The notes below the pieces were generated by a model. It was not told where the DNA came from, ran no database searches, and saw only the letters and a program-made list of their open reading frames with translations. A stretch of DNA of 64,000 nt from DATAES01 sp963721305 (lineage in GTDB: Bacteria > Actinomycetota > Acidimicrobiia > Acidimicrobiales > JACDCH01), in NCBI GenBank assembly GCA_963721305.1, contig CAVRIR010000005.1, forward strand, positions 496,001-560,000. The letters are read 5' to 3'. The position numbers and the translations under genes were made by a program. Below are positions 61,791 to 64,000 of the stretch, one piece after another. Numbering within the stretch: position 1 is the stretch's first letter; each line of letters opens with the position of its first letter.

Positions 61791-61796
61791 AACGAT

Positions 61797-62666
61797 TCAG
61801 CCCAACAACGCAGCCGCGGCCATCTCGACGAAGTCGGCATGCTCACGCGGCGAGCGTCCGCCGTAGAGGCCGCTGACCGAGACGTGCGTCGCGCCGAGCG
61901 CTTCCCACTTGCCGACCTGGCGACGCAGCACCTCGATCGTGTCGTCCGCGTCACGCGGTTGCGCGACGCCGTGCAGTCCGATGCTCCCCGGCTCGCGCCC
62001 GGCCTTGGTCGCCGCGGCGCGCACGACCTCGAGCGCTTCTTCGAGGCCATGACCGGGTGGGGTGTTGCAGATCCATCCGTCGGCCAACCGGCCGATGCGG
62101 TCCAGGGTTGCCGGCGCGAGGCCGCCACCCATCCAGATCGGGATCGGTTGTTGCCGCGGCCGAGGCAGCAGTCCCGCGTGGTCGATCGTGTGGTAGCGAC
62201 CTTCGAACGTCACGGACTCCTGCGTCCACAGAAGGCGCATGACCTCGATCTGCTCCTCGTACCGTCGTGCGCGATTGCGGAAGTCCATGCCGAGCGCGTC
62301 GAACTCGACCGGGTTCCAGCCGATGCCGACGCCGAGCCGGAACCGTCCGCCGGTCAAGACGTCGACTTCGGCGGCTTGCTTCGCGACGAGGACCGCTTGA
62401 CGTTGCGGCAGGATGATCACCCCGGTCACGAGTTCCATGTGGGTACGCGCCGCGAGGTAGCCGTAGAGCACGAACGGCTCGTGGAACGACGAGTTGAGGT
62501 CGTACGGACCGGGCCAGTCGGGCCGCGTCGAACGATCGGCCCCGACGACGTGGTCGTAGACGACGACGTGCGCGAAGCCCGCGTTCTCGGCCGCCTCGAC
62601 GAAGCGCAGGACGTCGTCCGGATCCGGGCCGATCTCCGTCTGCGGCAGGATGACACCGAGCTCCAT
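61797..62666 (-). CDS. LLM-class F420-dependent oxidoreductase
   Basis: 289 residues. ELGVILPQTEIGPDPDDVLRFVEAAENAGFAHVVVYDHVVG is the N-terminal barrel, and GVIILPQRQAVLVAKQAAEVDVLTGGRFRLGVGIGWNPVEFDALG is the diagnostic LLM block. PIPIWMGGGLAPATLDRIGRLADGW follows. It starts at an ATG with a TANNNT box 7 bp upstream and no ribosome site. The substrate is unknown. Confidence 0.9.
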   Translation of the reverse strand: MELGVILPQTEIGPDPDDVLRFVEAAENAGFAHVVVYDHVVGADRSTRPDWPGPYDLNSSFHEPFVLYGYLAARTHMELVTGVIILPQRQAVLVAKQAAEVDVLTGGRFRLGVGIGWNPVEFDALGMDFRNRARRYEEQIEVMRLLWTQESVTFEGRYHTIDHAGLLPRPRQQPIPIWMGGGLAPATLDRIGRLADGWICNTPPGHGLEEALEVVRAAATKAGREPGSIGLHGVAQPRDADDTIEVLRRQVGKWEALGATHVSVSGLYGGRSPREHADFVEMAAAALLG

Positions 62667-62673
62667 CGCCGGA

Positions 62674-62679
62674 ACCGTA
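62674..62679 (-). promoter_or_regulatory. -10 element for a leaderless F420 oxidoreductase transcript
   Basis: TACGGT on the minus strand is 7 bp before ATG 62666, in a 61-bp divergent region that also serves the gene at 62728. Confidence 0.55.
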
Positions 62680-62715
62680 ACGGCCGATCGAGCGACCTGG
62701 ACGGCGAATGCGGTT

Positions 62716-62721
62716 TACGCT
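62716..62721 (+). promoter_or_regulatory. -10 element for a leaderless AhpD-like transcript
   Basis: TACGCT is 6 bp before ATG 62728 with no Shine-Dalgarno sequence. It is the mirror arrangement of the box at 62674. Confidence 0.55.
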
Positions 62722-62727
62722 CGAGTG

Positions 62728-63240
62728 ATGGCACGCATCGACGTTCCCGAAGGCGACGGCGGCGACGCGGTGATGGTGTGGTCACTGCGTCCGGAGATGG
62801 GCAAGGCGGTGAACCGCCTGAGCGATGCGGCGTACAACAAGAGCACGTTGCCGGTGCGCGTACGCGAAGCCGCGCGCATGCGGATCGCGCAGCTCAACCA
62901 GTGCGTCGTGTGCATGGGCTTCCGCGCCGAGTCCGTCCAGCGGCAAGGCCTCACCGAGGACTTCTACGAGCACGTCGCCGAGTACCACGGCGACGATCGC
63001 TACTCACCGCAAGAACGCCTCGCCATCGAATATGCGGAGCGTTTCGCCCTCGACCACACCAACATCGACCAAGCGTTCGTCGACCGTTTGCGCGAGCAGT
63101 TCGACGATGGCGAGGTCCTCGACCTCACCGTCTGCCTCGCCGCGTTCCTCGGGCTCGGCCGAGTCCTGAACGTCCTCGGCATCGAAGAGACATGCCTCGT
63201 CGACGTGTACGCGCCGAGCGAGCGCGAAACCGTCAGCTGA
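62728..63240 (+). CDS. Carboxymuconolactone decarboxylase/AhpD-like protein
   Basis: 170 residues. RMRIAQLNQCVVCMGFRAESVQRQGL contains the CxxC pair followed by the typical helix of AhpD/CMD proteins; the usual downstream His of the AhpD motif is replaced. YSPQERLAIEYAERFALDHTNIDQAF and LDLTVCLAAFLGLGRVLNVLGI are the other family helices. It is likely a thiol-dependent peroxide-defence or disulfide protein. It is convergent with the beta-lactamase gene (8-bp overlap). Confidence 0.85.
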   Translation: MARIDVPEGDGGDAVMVWSLRPEMGKAVNRLSDAAYNKSTLPVRVREAARMRIAQLNQCVVCMGFRAESVQRQGLTEDFYEHVAEYHGDDRYSPQERLAIEYAERFALDHTNIDQAFVDRLREQFDDGEVLDLTVCLAAFLGLGRVLNVLGIEETCLVDVYAPSERETVS

Positions 63241-64000
63241 CGGCGGCGTAGACCTCCCGTCCCAGTTCGGCGATCGCGCCGAACGCCGTGGCTTCGGCCG
63301 GACCGGGGTGATCGGCATCGCAGCACGGCGCGTTCCACGGTCCGCTCAGCACGGCGATCACGACGTCGCCGCGCGGGGTCGTGACGACACCGGCATCGTG
63401 CGCCCAATGCAGGCGGTCGCCGGTCTTGTGCGCGATCGGTGTCCCGGGCGGCAGGCCGTGCGGCAGACGATCGTTCACCTGCTGTTGCTGGAGCAGCGAG
63501 TAGAGCTTCGCTGAGCCTGCGGTATCCGAGCCGAGCAACGTGCCGTCGTGCGCGCGCTGGAGGAACAGCGAGACGTCTGCCGCGCTCGTGCGCTGCGGGC
63601 TGGCGAGCGACGTTCCAACGAAGCCGTCTCGATGCAGCCGCGCATCGAGCGCGCCACTGCCCACCATGTGCAGACCGGCCGCGCCACAGTCGTTGTCGGA
63701 CACGACGATCATCTGGTCGATGCACTGTTCGACCGTCCGGTGCTTCGTGTCACCCGCGTCGGCGTTCGGGTTCAGCTCGCCTGCGTCGATGCGACGGATC
63801 AACTCGCGCGCGACGAACAGCTTGTAGAGGCTCGCGCTCAACACCGGGTCGTCGGCGTCATGTGTCACCCGGATGCCGGTCGGCAGGTCGACGACCACCA
63901 CGTGGAAGGGCACGGGCTGCTTCGACGTGAAGCCATCGACGACCTGCTGCACCGCTGCGGTCAATGCCGAGGCGTCCTCCGGGTTCGTCGTCGAGGTCGA
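63233..64000 (-). CDS. Class A beta-lactamase-like serine hydrolase, 5' end outside window
   Basis: The frame is open to the window edge. The part before TTG 63964 (STSTTNPEDASA) reads like the linker after a signal peptide, so the start is probably beyond 64000. The catalytic motifs are SASLYKLF (S-x-x-K), VSDND (SDN) and HKTGDRLHWAHDAG (KTG). The domain is short and lacks an obvious omega-loop Glu, so it may be a distant penicillin-recognising protein rather than an efficient beta-lactamase. Confidence 0.82.
   Translation of the reverse strand, partial: STSTTNPEDASALTAAVQQVVDGFTSKQPVPFHVVVVDLPTGIRVTHDADDPVLSASLYKLFVARELIRRIDAGELNPNADAGDTKHRTVEQCIDQMIVVSDNDCGAAGLHMVGSGALDARLHRDGFVGTSLASPQRTSAADVSLFLQRAHDGTLLGSDTAGSAKLYSLLQQQQVNDRLPHGLPPGTPIAHKTGDRLHWAHDAGVVTTPRGDVVIAVLSGPWNAPCCDADHPGPAEATAFGAIAELGREVYAAVS

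Overview
The window is GC-rich, densely coded DNA with many ATGA/GTGA stop-start overlaps. It carries F420-type luciferase-like oxidoreductases, FadD/FadE/FadR-type genes, a SoxR regulator and a mycofactocin locus. Together these point to an actinobacterium. A lineage such as Acidimicrobiia would fit, but that is inference from gene content only. No rRNA, tRNA or CRISPR array was seen.

Layout. (1) Bases 1-12512, all minus strand: a long catabolic operon of acyl-CoA dehydrogenases (one FadE29-like, one short FadE28-like), two enoyl-CoA hydratases, three AMP-forming acyl-CoA ligases, a hotdog thioesterase, two amidohydrolases and an HSL-type esterase. (2) 12621-21855: a divergent enoyl-CoA hydratase, then ligase (FadD19-like)/SDR/phosphotransferase genes, a FadR-family regulator, an internally deleted SDR, an F420 oxidoreductase, an acyl-CoA carboxylase beta subunit and another hydratase. 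(3) 22009-26854: a branched-chain-amide-type ABC importer (lipoprotein, a LivH-LivM-LivG fusion, LivF). Regions 1-3 look like an uptake and beta-oxidation-like island for a carboxylic acid; the substrate is not identifiable. (4) 26983-43100: mixed genes, including two ABC-2 exporters, methyltransferases, a peptidoglycan-binding lipoprotein, soxR with a clear operator, a stand-alone LigD-type polymerase, a stand-alone OLD-type TOPRIM protein and a CTP-synthase-like amidotransferase that has lost catalytic residues. (5) 43146-59779: a mycofactocin locus flanked by two paralogous D-aminoacylase-type amidohydrolases. (6) 59914-64000: a SpoIIE phosphatase, a GGDEF remnant, an F420 oxidoreductase, an AhpD-like protein and a class A beta-lactamase-like protein cut by the window end.

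Mycofactocin locus. The order on the minus strand is mftA-mftB-mftC-OYE1-OYE2-etfA(fixB)-fixC-fixX-etfB(fixA)-mftE-SDR-mftF. Nearly all junctions are translationally coupled, and an NDMA-type alcohol dehydrogenase lies just upstream. The precursor peptide gene (35 codons) was found by eye. No mftD, mftG or mftR is visible. Instead the operon encodes two FadH/OYE flavoenzymes and a complete ETF/FixCX electron-transfer set, which suggests a route from the mycofactocin redox carrier to the quinone pool.

Repeats. Two dispersed families stand out. Family A is a MITE-like element with roughly 10-bp terminal inverted repeats, containing 2, 4 and 2 hairpins at 26846, 46291 and 59914; its end supplies the stop codon of two genes. 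Family B is a palindrome-centred element of about 50 bp at 6102, 13513 and 17163, with a diverged inverted relative at 56812. One copy lies in frame inside a ligase gene.

Quality caveat. About eleven apparent single-base frameshifts, often in G/C runs, split otherwise intact genes. They look more like sequencing errors than pseudogenisation.
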